A DNA stretch of 64,000 nucleotides, from positions 1 to 64,000 of IMG/VR virus record IMGVR_UViG_3300023170_000009; one strand, given 5' to 3'. Below the pieces are notes generated by a model. It was given only the letters and a program-made list of their open reading frames with translations. It was not told where the DNA came from and searched no databases. Positions 55,120 to 63,172 of this stretch are shown piece after piece (positions within the stretch are counted from its first letter, which is position 1; each line of letters opens with the position of its first letter). The translations under genes were made by a program, and so were the position numbers. This DNA comes from a virus.

Positions 55120-55136
55120 GTGTTTGGTGTACCGTT

Positions 55137-55490
55137 TTATAGATTAGATACTGCTGCTAGCATATCTGAATGTGTAACAGGCTGACCATTAACAGTAACT
55201 TCAATAGTAATACCGTCTGCTTCAGCTCTTTCTCGCATATCAGTCATTACAGCCTGTCCATCATTTTGCAATAAAACTCTTAAATGATTTTGCCAAGATT
55301 CCAAGTCTGGCGCTGTATGAGTGGCAATAAGCTGTAATCCTGTCTCACCAAACTGATAAGATAACTCAATATTGTTATCCACAATGGATGCCATTCTCGC
55401 ATTATCCCAATCCATTTGTTCTACAGAAGGAGACGTAAAGTCTATGTCTGTATTGGGACGGGTATATGTGTATACAACGACGTGTGCCAT
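55137..55490 (-). CDS. Hypothetical late protein
   Basis: A 117-residue acidic protein. The first half has strand-rich segments and the second half reads RVLLQNDGQAVMTDM, then VTVNGQPVTHSDM, typical of a small beta domain. The late box at 55526 lies upstream. May be a virion component; no family recognised. Confidence 0.6.
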   Translation of the reverse strand: MAHVVVYTYTRPNTDIDFTSPSVEQMDWDNARMASIVDNNIELSYQFGETGLQLIATHTAPDLESWQNHLRVLLQNDGQAVMTDMRERAEADGITIEVTVNGQPVTHSDMLAAVSNL

Positions 55491-55524
55491 TTTTTATTCT
55501 CCTAGTTTAGGGTTAAGTGCCTAC

Positions 55525-55800
55525 TTATTTATAATTCCTATCATGTTCATTTAATGCTAAAAGGGCATAATGTAGGATTTTAAATAAATCCTTTCTATTA
55601 AATCCATCCTTTTTGCCATATCGTTGTGCATACTTTAGAACATTTCCTAAAAAGAATCCCATACCGTGTCCGCAGTCCATAATGAACTCAGAGGATTGGA
55701 ATTGAGATTTGCTATAATGTTGATTGTATGTAACATCCACATACTCTTTTAACTCTTGAATGAGTTGATCTTCGTTAAATTTATAATTGGGCTTTGGCAT
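55525..55800 (-). CDS. DUF3310-like small protein
   Basis: A 91-residue helical protein. The segment ending GNVLKYAQRYGKKDG, followed by DLFKILHYALLALN, is the pattern of the DUF3310/SaV-like phage family, sometimes annotated as nucleotide-kinase-related without proof. Overlaps the gene upstream by 20 bases. Confidence 0.6.
   Translation of the reverse strand: MPKPNYKFNEDQLIQELKEYVDVTYNQHYSKSQFQSSEFIMDCGHGMGFFLGNVLKYAQRYGKKDGFNRKDLFKILHYALLALNEHDRNYK
55526..55533 (-). promoter_or_regulatory. T4-type late promoter
   Basis: TATAAATA on the minus strand, 36 bases before the ATG at 55490, inside the end of 55525-55800. Confidence 0.7.
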
Positions 55801-56317
55801 CTGTTAATCTCAAATAAGTAAATAAGATATATCTATCTTTTGTATCCTCTGGAATGCACAGCTTATGTAAAAATGTGCATGGGAAAATAGATATATCACC
55901 TCGAACGTGCGGTAAGTCTGCACCTGCTATTGGGAGCTTAATAAATCCGTCGGTACTATTTAGTGTACACAATAGCATCCAACGTCTTTTATGTGTACCA
56001 TAGTTATCAAAGAAGGATTGTACTTCTACACCTTTAGGTATTTTACAAAGGTAAGGTGCTTCCCATTCTAAACTTTCATGTTCTAAATCATCATGAAGCG
56101 GTGCCTCTTCCATTAGTCCTTTGTATGAACCTAGTACAGAATTAAAATTATTATACATACCTGCCATAGGTTTTAATGCCCCTACGTCAGTATGTATTTT
56201 TATTCCTCCGGCATCTACTGCCGTTTTTAGACCTTTTTTGGATATAGATACGAGCTCCCGACAAACATCTGCCGGGAGTGCTTTTCCGAACCTACGAATA
56301 AAGTTAGAAAGTTTCAT
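55781..56317 (-). CDS. Degenerate 2OG-oxygenase-like protein
   Basis: A 178-residue protein with the outline of a 2OG-Fe(II) oxygenase. GDISIFPCTFLHKL holds a His in the distal position and RYILFTYLRL the cosubstrate side. At the usual HxD site it reads SFFDNYG, where the expected His is replaced, so iron binding is probably lost. May have become a binding or scaffolding protein. Overlaps the MoxR gene by 14 bases. Confidence 0.5.
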   Translation of the reverse strand: MKLSNFIRRFGKALPADVCRELVSISKKGLKTAVDAGGIKIHTDVGALKPMAGMYNNFNSVLGSYKGLMEEAPLHDDLEHESLEWEAPYLCKIPKGVEVQSFFDNYGTHKRRWMLLCTLNSTDGFIKLPIAGADLPHVRGDISIFPCTFLHKLCIPEDTKDRYILFTYLRLTDAKAQL

Positions 56318-57473
56318 CGAACTCGTCTTGCTCCTGTGCTTCTATAGGCTGAGGATTAGTTGGATCAACCTTTGTATACAAATCTACAAACGCTGCCTTT
56401 GTATCCTCATCAAACCTATTTACACAAAGTTGAACAGCCTTTAGCTTGTCTTTAAACATGGCGTATGCGTTTACAATGTGCTCAAGTCGACGGGTACTAA
56501 CTAGCTCGTCTATGGCACCCTCGAAGTAAGTCTTACGAATTACCTCGGACCATGTTACAAGGTGTGTAGCAAATTCTTCATCTATACACTCTGCCTTAGC
56601 CATCTTGTTGAGAACAATCTTTTTCTCAACGGCTGCTGTAGGATACTCCTGCTCCACGGTGATAGCAAACCTCTCCAGGAACGCCTCGTCTAATAGTTGG
56701 GCGCTGATAAATTTGCCGTCATCTGAACCACGGCCTTTTGTATTAGCGGTTGCTACTACTGTAAACCCTGGAGCAGGAGCGACGGTCTCGCCAGTCTTCT
56801 TGTTGAAATACGCTTTACCTTCAAGGATGGCCTGGAGACACATCAACTTGTTGGATCCGCGGTCTACTTCATCAAGGATAAGAACCGCGCCACGTTTCAT
56901 GGCGGTGAGGACCGGTCCTTCTCGATAGACGACGTTACCATCAACTAGGGTATTGCCACCGATCAAATCATCTTCGTCGGTTTCAATACTAATGTTTACA
57001 CGAATCGCCTCACGTTTTAGATTCGCACATACTTGTTCTACCATCGTAGTCTTACCGTTACCGGAGAGACCTGAGATAAAAATTGGATAAAACATTGCTG
57101 ACTCTAATACACGCTTAAGGTCTCGGTAGAAACCAAATGGGACAAATGTCGTGTCCTTCTGCGGTACCAAGTTCTGAATGTCTACGGTTAGTTTTGCCTG
57201 TGTAACAACCTTAGCCTCAGGAGTAACAACCTCAAGGATTGGCTTGGCTACAGGCTTAGGTGCGCTAACAATTGGAGACATGTTACCTTGGAACATGCCT
57301 GCTAGGTTATAAACACCTCGGCTAATTTTATAGTCGTCCTTGTTGACAATCCAACCTGGAAAAGCTAGTCCAAGTTCTTCGGCTGTCCTAAGGATGTCAA
57401 TACGCTTAAAGATGCCGTCGGCATTGTCTTTTTCTTTAAGAGCATTAATAAGTATTTTACGATCATTTTGCAT
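56304..57473 (-). CDS. cobS: MoxR/CobS-like AAA+ ATPase
   Basis: A 389-residue AAA+ ATPase from ATG 57473. Walker A GLSGNGKTT at 135-143, Walker B AVLILDEVDRG near 185, and ATANTKGRG as sensor 1. Marine phage annotations often call this CobS, but the N terminus differs and no cobalamin gene accompanies it here. MoxR ATPases typically act with a VWA protein, and one follows at 57598. The upstream promoter is a copy of that gene's promoter. Likely a remodelling machine. Confidence 0.85.
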   Translation of the reverse strand: MQNDRKILINALKEKDNADGIFKRIDILRTAEELGLAFPGWIVNKDDYKISRGVYNLAGMFQGNMSPIVSAPKPVAKPILEVVTPEAKVVTQAKLTVDIQNLVPQKDTTFVPFGFYRDLKRVLESAMFYPIFISGLSGNGKTTMVEQVCANLKREAIRVNISIETDEDDLIGGNTLVDGNVVYREGPVLTAMKRGAVLILDEVDRGSNKLMCLQAILEGKAYFNKKTGETVAPAPGFTVVATANTKGRGSDDGKFISAQLLDEAFLERFAITVEQEYPTAAVEKKIVLNKMAKAECIDEEFATHLVTWSEVIRKTYFEGAIDELVSTRRLEHIVNAYAMFKDKLKAVQLCVNRFDEDTKAAFVDLYTKVDPTNPQPIEAQEQDEFDETF

Positions 57474-57516
57474 AATATAAGTCCTCACAAATATATCAAT
57501 TTCTTCAGTTTATGTG

Positions 57517-57567
57517 TATATGATAGCACCTTTTACGCTAAAAGTCAAGCATTTTTTTGACTTTTTT
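57517..57567 (-). repeat. 51-bp perfect direct repeat, copy 1 (promoter duplication)
   Basis: Identical to 59842-59892 over 51 bases. It covers the -35 and -10 and the A-rich region upstream, so the two genes have the same promoter. Confidence 0.9.
57520..57548 (-). promoter_or_regulatory. Sigma70-type promoter for the MoxR-like ATPase
   Basis: Minus strand: TTGACT (57548-57543), 17-base spacer, TATCAT (57525-57520), extended TGC before the -10 and an A-tract upstream. Confidence 0.75.
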
Positions 57568-57597
57568 GCATCTTTTTTGCCCAAGTATATCAACATG

Positions 57598-59808
57598 TTA
57601 GGCTACCATATCCATAAAGGTATTCAAAAACACCTTGTTCTGTACTTTATTCTTGTTGAAATTGCGGAAGCCTCGGAGAAGATCGCCCTTACTGTTGGAT
57701 TTCACTTCTAGTTCTGTTTCCTCAATATTGAGCGCTGATCCACCCTTGAGGAGTATCCTGGCATCAAAGCCTATAACATCGTTTACAACAAGCATTCCTT
57801 TGCTACGACTATCTTTCCAGAGATCCTCAAAATCTGTCCAGGTAGCTTTAGGGTTGTTCATGCGATAGTAAATATTAAACTCGTTTTCAACGCAATTCTT
57901 ATTCCAATGAGTTAGGTAGAAGTTCACAACTCTAGAACCTGTGTATTGCTTGTAAATTTCTAACAAGCAAGCTGTCTGTTGAGCCCAAGTTCTAGCATAA
58001 TAGTTATACTTGGAAGTAATGTGAATGCCTTTGTAGCGTGCTGTGACGTTACCTGTGTTCATATAATCTGGATATGAACCATCTTCGATTCTATATTTCA
58101 AGCTGTCTGTAGCACTGCCGTCTGTAATGAATATGCTATTCAATACCTGTACCTTATGCTTCTGCCTAAACTCTTTGGCAATTTGCATTCCTAAGATAAT
58201 TGTAGAATTAAGAGGAGTGCCTGAAAAATCTAGATGTTTGGTAGCAACTTCTGACCAAATTTTCTGATCTCGGTATGCTTTGCGATTGAGAAAACATTGC
58301 TTAAGCAACAGCATGTGTTTCATAGCCATTTTTGTTTGAGAAGCAGACCAAGTAGAATTAAATAACTCTCTTAGTTTACAGTCTGAAGTCTGTAGACATG
58401 CCTCACCAATTTCGGGGGAGTTGGCATATACGTTTTCGCCTTCAGCACCCCAAAGATCTGCTGTAGTAAATCCATATACTTCATATGGAATGTTTACTTT
58501 ACGACAGAACATAATTTGAATGAGTAGCTGATCAACGGTGCCTGCAAAGTGATTGTGCATACTACCCGACATATCTACATACATAAGCATGCCGTGATTC
58601 TTACCTTCAGGAACCATAGTGGATTGCTTAAACAAATCCTCAGATATTTTGTATGCCCACAGCTTGTTTTCGTTAAGGTCTCCTGTCTTGCTCATACGAA
58701 TTTTAGACAGTACCTTTGCTTTGCGCTTCATTTCAAACTGTTGAACCATATGATTAACATGGCTGGTATTAGTTCTAAGGAACTCTTTGTACAAGTCGTT
58801 GCCATAGTCATCGTTATTCATCTTGGTGCCCTGGCGCCATCCATCTGCATAGAAATTGAATGCCTTGTGTATATCACCGTAAATTTCTTTACCTGTAATT
58901 AGATGATCTTTCCAGTTTGACATTGTAGGAACATCAAAGTAACTATGCTTTTCGCTTTCTTTCTTAACCAACTTGTCTTCGTTCTGACGAAATGCCTCAT
59001 CTGTAAGTGAAGTTGGCTCGTCGGATCTGATTGCATCTCGAACATTATTAGATGCCATATTGTCCTGTGGCTCTTCCTCTTCTTCAGACGAGGATTCAGC
59101 GTCACCTGAAGTTGAACCTTCTTCCTCGGTCTCTTCTTCTTCGGACTCTTCGTCTTGTTCGCCAAAGTTTGAAGTCATTTCACCGAAATCTTCTTCGTCT
59201 ATTTCTTCAAGTTCTTCGTCGCTAAAGTTTGAAGACAAGCTTTCTTTGTCTTTTTCTAGATCTTCTGTAGCCTGTCCGTATATATCTTGAGCAAGAGCTT
59301 CTACGTCTTCCCAAGTTTCGGTTTTCAAACAACGATCTACAAGCAATTGTTCTGCATCTGTAAATTGAATGTTTAAAAAAGAGCCAACTTTAAAGTGTAG
59401 GTTAATCCGATCAATGAGGGGAAGTGTATTGGGGTCTAAATCTTTGACACCAAAAAAGTCTCGATTGAAAAGTTCTCGATATCCTTCGTAAAAAGACTTA
59501 ACAAGGCCTGGATACATTGCCTTAATCTTACGTTCAATCCTAGCATCTTCAACAACATTAAGAAAAGGCTTAAGGCGCTGATCGTCTACAATAGCGTCAT
59601 GCCAACCTTGTTGAGGAGTGTTGAGTGCGTGGGATACTTCGTGTCCTACAAGCAGATCGTACAAGGAAGCGTTGATGTCGCCCCAATTAGGTAATACGAT
59701 TTTACGAGTTTTGAGATCAAAAGCTGCGGTAGGGACATTACGATGTTCAATCTTAAGGTCCTCGGTCGCTAACAGCTTTGCTAATATTGATTTTGTTTCT
59801 ATTAACAT
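57598..59808 (-). CDS. VWA-domain protein with HExxH motif (CobT-like partner)
   Basis: A 736-residue protein. HEVSH (56-60) is a zinc-metalloprotease motif. A long acidic low-complexity stretch (about 205-265) follows. The VWA part has YVDMSGSM near 393, a MIDAS site (DxSxS), and later IFITDGSA. Known in marine T4-like phages as a peptidase or CobT-like protein. With the MoxR ATPase it resembles bacterial MoxR-VWA pairs that insert metals or remodel proteins. Target unknown. Confidence 0.85.
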   Translation of the reverse strand: MLIETKSILAKLLATEDLKIEHRNVPTAAFDLKTRKIVLPNWGDINASLYDLLVGHEVSHALNTPQQGWHDAIVDDQRLKPFLNVVEDARIERKIKAMYPGLVKSFYEGYRELFNRDFFGVKDLDPNTLPLIDRINLHFKVGSFLNIQFTDAEQLLVDRCLKTETWEDVEALAQDIYGQATEDLEKDKESLSSNFSDEELEEIDEEDFGEMTSNFGEQDEESEEEETEEEGSTSGDAESSSEEEEEPQDNMASNNVRDAIRSDEPTSLTDEAFRQNEDKLVKKESEKHSYFDVPTMSNWKDHLITGKEIYGDIHKAFNFYADGWRQGTKMNNDDYGNDLYKEFLRTNTSHVNHMVQQFEMKRKAKVLSKIRMSKTGDLNENKLWAYKISEDLFKQSTMVPEGKNHGMLMYVDMSGSMHNHFAGTVDQLLIQIMFCRKVNIPYEVYGFTTADLWGAEGENVYANSPEIGEACLQTSDCKLRELFNSTWSASQTKMAMKHMLLLKQCFLNRKAYRDQKIWSEVATKHLDFSGTPLNSTIILGMQIAKEFRQKHKVQVLNSIFITDGSATDSLKYRIEDGSYPDYMNTGNVTARYKGIHITSKYNYYARTWAQQTACLLEIYKQYTGSRVVNFYLTHWNKNCVENEFNIYYRMNNPKATWTDFEDLWKDSRSKGMLVVNDVIGFDARILLKGGSALNIEETELEVKSNSKGDLLRGFRNFNKNKVQNKVFLNTFMDMVA

Positions 59809-59841
59809 ATTAAGAATGTCCTCACATTTCTATATTATGTC

Positions 59842-59892
59842 TATATGATAGCACCTTTTACGCTAAAAGTCAAGCATTTTTTTGACTTTTTT
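59842..59892 (-). repeat. 51-bp perfect direct repeat, copy 2 (promoter duplication)
   Basis: Identical to 57517-57567 over 51 bases; the flanks differ. Confidence 0.9.
59845..59873 (-). promoter_or_regulatory. Sigma70-type promoter for the VWA gene
   Basis: Minus strand: TTGACT (59873-59868), 17-base spacer, TATCAT (59850-59845), with the same A-tract as the MoxR promoter. Confidence 0.75.
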
Positions 59893-59912
59893 TGCCTAAT
59901 AAAATCAAGCAC

Positions 59913-60272
59913 TTAGTGCTGATGATCGCAGTCTTTATGCTTTAGGGCTTCAATTGCTACCTTTCCGCACCCTTGATATCCTGCCCACTGTGAGCTACAA
60001 GGGAACGCATTGGAGTATGCCTCATAATGGCTATGGGCACGTCTTCGGTAAGTGTAATGTGTATGATGCGGATTAGGTACCACTACAGTATGTCCATCTA
60101 CAATAACTACCGTGCTAGAGTTACCATGGTGATGATGGTCTTCTCGACGTTCCAAAGCTTTTCCAATAAAAACTCCGCCGATAACACCGGCAATGACATC
60201 TTTAGTGTCTGCCGCTTCTGCCGGCAATGTTATTAAAGATGCTGCTAGACCTGCAATAACTAATTTTTTCAT
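59913..60272 (-). CDS. Secreted His-rich protein
   Basis: A 119-residue protein with a signal peptide (MKKLVIAGLAASLITLPAEA, cleavage after about 20). The mature part has a Gly-zipper-like segment (GVIGGVFIGKA), DHHHH, several HH and HTH sites, Cys pairs (FPCSSQW, QGCGK) and a His-rich end. Likely binds metal in the periplasm. The sigma70-type promoter (60297) lies directly upstream. Function unknown, but export and metal binding are visible in sequence. Confidence 0.7.
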   Translation of the reverse strand: MKKLVIAGLAASLITLPAEAADTKDVIAGVIGGVFIGKALERREDHHHHGNSSTVVIVDGHTVVVPNPHHTHYTYRRRAHSHYEAYSNAFPCSSQWAGYQGCGKVAIEALKHKDCDHQH

Positions 60273-60296
60273 AAAAATCTCCTAATTAGTTTGTAT

Positions 60297-60325
60297 ATAA
60301 TAAATGTTTTAATACCATTTGTCAA
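60297..60325 (-). promoter_or_regulatory. Sigma70-type promoter for the His-rich protein
   Basis: Minus strand: TTGACA (60325-60320), 17-base spacer, TATTAT (60302-60297). Confidence 0.65.
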
Positions 60326-60343
60326 TACACAAGGAGACCAAAA

Positions 60344-60790
60344 TTAAACGTTTTCCAATCTAACCATTAAGCGTTCTGCTCTATTACTTACCTGCTTATG
60401 CCAGCGACTGTCTCTACCTTCTACTGCGGCGGTCTTCCAATCCCCTTTGACTAACGCTTCATTCATTTTTTTAAACTTGCTTAATCTTGTTCTACCCATG
60501 TTGAACATCATATTAACTAGAATTTGTTGGACTTCGTCTGGAAAATCTCCAAAACACCCTTCGCCGTATAAAGCGTTACACTCTCCGATGGCAAGGTCCA
60601 AATCTCTATCAAATACTTCCCGGACTCTTTCCTCGTCCACTGGAGTTCCAACCTCTTTTCCGAATTCCGGGTCACCCTCAATGATGAGGTGTCCGACTCC
60701 GAAAGTAGGATATCCGAGGTGGTCTTTGTATACTTCATATACTACTCCCTCGTCTATCTTTAACTGTTCAAATACTGCTTCTCGGTTCAT
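60344..60790 (-). CDS. e: T4-type lysozyme (endolysin)
   Basis: A 148-residue GH24 muramidase. DEGVVYEVYKDHLGYPTFGVGH places Glu14, Asp23 and Thr29 in the T4 lysozyme catalytic spacing (Glu11, Asp20, Thr26). It cleaves peptidoglycan at lysis. No signal peptide, so release needs a holin. The spanin candidates are far away (26.5-27.3 kb). Overlaps the methyltransferase stop by 4 bases. Confidence 0.93.
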   Translation of the reverse strand: MNREAVFEQLKIDEGVVYEVYKDHLGYPTFGVGHLIIEGDPEFGKEVGTPVDEERVREVFDRDLDLAIGECNALYGEGCFGDFPDEVQQILVNMMFNMGRTRLSKFKKMNEALVKGDWKTAAVEGRDSRWHKQVSNRAERLMVRLENV

Positions 60791-61485
60791 GTACTGCTCC
60801 TTTTAAACCTGTATACTGTTAAACCACCATTCCGGTAATTTAATATATTTTTTAAATTTACAAAATTGTTCTTCTTACTAGGATGTATTTCTATAACATC
60901 AAAGTCAGAGAAATAACCTATAAATTCTTTATTGGAAAAACTTGTTTCAAACGGTGCCTCTTCTTGATCTTTTCTTAAAAGTTCTGATCTGTATTTTACG
61001 TTAATAATTTTTTTGACAATCTTTCCAAATTTATTATAAACACCTAACACCAAAGTTCCTTCCTGTGATAACATGCTTTTTATTTTTATAATAGCATCGT
61101 AATACATTGGCATATGATGTATTACTCCATTACTTATAATACAATCATATTTTTTACGTTTATCAAAATCAAAAAAGTTTTTCTTTTCATAAACTACATT
61201 TTTTAATTTGTGTTTTTTACTAAACTCTTTTGCATAATCAATTGAATCACTGAAGTCTACGCCAAGAAACTTTTTACTAGGATATTTATATGCCAAGTAG
61301 TTTGTTATAAACCCTGTACCACAACCTATATCTAAAATATTTTCTTTATCCTGTATAGCACGTTCGTACATGGATAAAAATTTATTGGTGTATCCATTGT
61401 TATAGTAATCAAAGTTATCTATTGTATATGGTCCAGGAAACTTTATTTTACTATAAAAGTCCTTGACCTCATTTTCAAGGTTCAT
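60787..61485 (-). CDS. SAM-dependent methyltransferase
   Basis: A 232-residue class I methyltransferase. LDIGCGTGF (about 51-59) is motif I for SAM; FLGVDFS is the next acidic strand; DCIISNGVIHHM is the post-motif. The His-His-Met resembles small-molecule or lipid methyltransferases rather than DNA ones. AT-rich and Lys-rich compared with neighbours, which may indicate recent transfer. Coupled by a 4-base overlap to the ClpP-like gene upstream. Confidence 0.85.
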   Translation of the reverse strand: MNLENEVKDFYSKIKFPGPYTIDNFDYYNNGYTNKFLSMYERAIQDKENILDIGCGTGFITNYLAYKYPSKKFLGVDFSDSIDYAKEFSKKHKLKNVVYEKKNFFDFDKRKKYDCIISNGVIHHMPMYYDAIIKIKSMLSQEGTLVLGVYNKFGKIVKKIINVKYRSELLRKDQEEAPFETSFSNKEFIGYFSDFDVIEIHPSKKNNFVNLKNILNYRNGGLTVYRFKRSST

Positions 61486-62042
61486 TTTTTCTTTGTGCCA
61501 CTTTTATTTCTTTTTTCCAAACGTTTAATCACTTCATTGGCATCCATCCAAAAGTCTTTTCCTTCCACAACTTGATCTATCTCAGTTTTAGTCATAAACC
61601 CTGAGTAAACGCTATGTAATAAATTATTAGCCCAAGCGTGTTCAGCAAGTGCTCTTGAAATTAATTCGTTTCCTTTACCCCAATTACCTGCTGAATAATT
61701 ATGAATTAGAAACTGAGAATGTTCTGAAACCTCGCAAACATCTGCCGTTAAAAATAAGAATGTTGCTGCTGACATGCAGGCTCCTTCTACAGAAGCAACC
61801 ACGGTTCCTTTACATTCGCCTATTGCTCGCATCAACTGTATGGTTGTCATTATATCACCACCATAACAATTAATATGAAAAATTATGTAATCGTTTTCGC
61901 CTGCTGATCTAATAGACTGATTCCATAACACATAATCTTTAGGGCTTTCTATTGTATCGTTTAGATAAAAATCTAAAACTCTACCACCTGTTCTTTCAAA
62001 AATTCCTGCTTCTACATTTACATTGACATTAGATTCGTTCAT
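61482..62042 (-). CDS. clpP: ClpP-like serine protease
   Basis: A 186-residue ClpP-fold protease. EGACMSAATFLFL holds the nucleophile Ser91, SQFLIHNYSAG the His114, and the acidic residue lies further along. INCYGGDI gives the oxyanion-side Gly loop. Basic tail (KRNKSGTKKK). May degrade host proteins with host ClpX or act in head maturation; phage ClpP copies have been linked to both. Overlaps the neighbours by 4 and 14 bases. Confidence 0.88.
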   Translation of the reverse strand: MNESNVNVNVEAGIFERTGGRVLDFYLNDTIESPKDYVLWNQSIRSAGENDYIIFHINCYGGDIMTTIQLMRAIGECKGTVVASVEGACMSAATFLFLTADVCEVSEHSQFLIHNYSAGNWGKGNELISRALAEHAWANNLLHSVYSGFMTKTEIDQVVEGKDFWMDANEVIKRLEKRNKSGTKKK

Positions 62043-62400
62043 AGTATCTAGTTACCGCCTTAATTTTTTCAATTTGTTTATCTATAACAGCCGTTCTATT
62101 GGGCCAGTGGATATATTCCTTTTCAGGATTCTTTTGTAGATTATATAGTAACGGTAATATCAAATCCTCAACCTGCTTTAATTTAGAAGACACATCTCCT
62201 TCTAATAAAGTTCTGTGCTCGTTAATCATATCAGAATTGTCTGAGGATAAAACAAGACCTTCTAGTCTTTCTAATTTATCTAAAATAATTTGTAATTGGC
62301 TGTCATCAATATTAGCTGTAACAGGTCCTGTAGGTTCCGTTATTGTTGTTGGAATATCATCTACAGCTGTAAAGCCAAAGTCAAACATATCATCTGCCAT
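62029..62400 (-). CDS. Conserved-type phage hypothetical protein
   Basis: A 123-residue acidic protein with an unstructured N terminus (first 30), a coiled-coil-like middle and YIHWPNRTAVIDKQIEKIK near the end, a motif I have seen in small T4-like proteins without a name. The late-like box CATAAATA lies 19 bases upstream. Function unknown. Confidence 0.65.
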   Translation of the reverse strand: MADDMFDFGFTAVDDIPTTITEPTGPVTANIDDSQLQIILDKLERLEGLVLSSDNSDMINEHRTLLEGDVSSKLKQVEDLILPLLYNLQKNPEKEYIHWPNRTAVIDKQIEKIKAVTRYYERI

Positions 62401-62401
62401 C

Positions 62402-62941
62402 TTAGACTCCTTTTATATTATTTATGTTCCTTTTGAAACGCTTAATTTTTTTGTCTAAGGCTTTTAATGCTCTGTCAAGTTTAAATTTAGATACTCGCAT
62501 TGTAAAATTTTTACCTAACATGTGATCGTATTCGTGTAAGGCAATTCTTCCTGCAAGTGATTTGAATGTTTCAAAGACTTCTTTACCTTCAGTGTCTGTA
62601 TATCTAAAGGTTGCTTCAGTTGGCCTGTTTACATGTAACCACAATCCAGGAAAGGACAAACACCCCTCTTTTTCTATAGATGTTTCATCACTTACAGATA
62701 CTAGCAAAGGATTAAATAGAATACGATTAAAGCCTTCCGCTTGAGGAATATTAATAGTAAAGACTGCCATATCTAATCCTACTTGGTTAGCTGAGAGTCC
62801 TGCACCATTGAGCTCTTGTGTTCTCTCTAAAAGAACCTTTGCTACTTCTTTAGCATCGTGTTCCTCATAATTGAAAGGACTAGGAGTCTTTCTTAATAGC
62901 TCATGTCCAAAAGGCAGTAATTGTAATTCTTCTTTATTCAT
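62402..62941 (-). CDS. def: Peptide deformylase
   Basis: A 179-residue metalloenzyme that removes formyl from new proteins. Motif 1 is GAGLSANQVG (47-56), motif 2 EGCLS (92-96, metal Cys94), motif 3 HEYDH (136-140, His ligands and catalytic Glu). All active-site residues are present. Common in marine phages, where it may favour phage protein processing. Basic C terminus. Overlaps the glutaredoxin gene by 8 bases. Confidence 0.93.
   Translation of the reverse strand: MNKEELQLLPFGHELLRKTPSPFNYEEHDAKEVAKVLLERTQELNGAGLSANQVGLDMAVFTINIPQAEGFNRILFNPLLVSVSDETSIEKEGCLSFPGLWLHVNRPTEATFRYTDTEGKEVFETFKSLAGRIALHEYDHMLGKNFTMRVSKFKLDRALKALDKKIKRFKRNINNIKGV
62419..62426 (-). promoter_or_regulatory. Late-promoter-like box
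   Basis: CATAAATA on the minus strand, one mismatch from TATAAATA, 19 bases before the ATG at 62400. Confidence 0.45.
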
Positions 62942-63164
62942 CTAAAAATTCTCTAAACTCTTTATAGCCTCCGATATGCTTTTCATCTTCTCCAACACAG
63001 ATTTGCGGAAAGGTTCTAGCATCTGGAAACTTTTCAGAGAACTCTTCCATTGTATAGTCAGCATCTAATAAAAGATACTCTGTGTCAAACCCTTTCATGT
63101 TGCTTGTCATCTTTGCCTGATCACAAAATGTGCAACGCAATTTACCATAAATTTTAACTTTCAT
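62934..63164 (-). CDS. nrdC: Glutaredoxin
   Basis: A 76-residue thioredoxin-fold protein. CTFC (11-14) is the redox site, TFPQI supplies the cis-Pro, and HIGGYKEF the GG turn for glutathione. Likely the electron donor for the ribonucleotide reductase at 14755-18826. Matches the small glutaredoxin class of T4 NrdC (87 residues). Eight bases before gp46. Confidence 0.9.
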   Translation of the reverse strand: MKVKIYGKLRCTFCDQAKMTSNMKGFDTEYLLLDADYTMEEFSEKFPDARTFPQICVGEDEKHIGGYKEFREFLDE

Positions 63165-63172
63165 ATAATACC

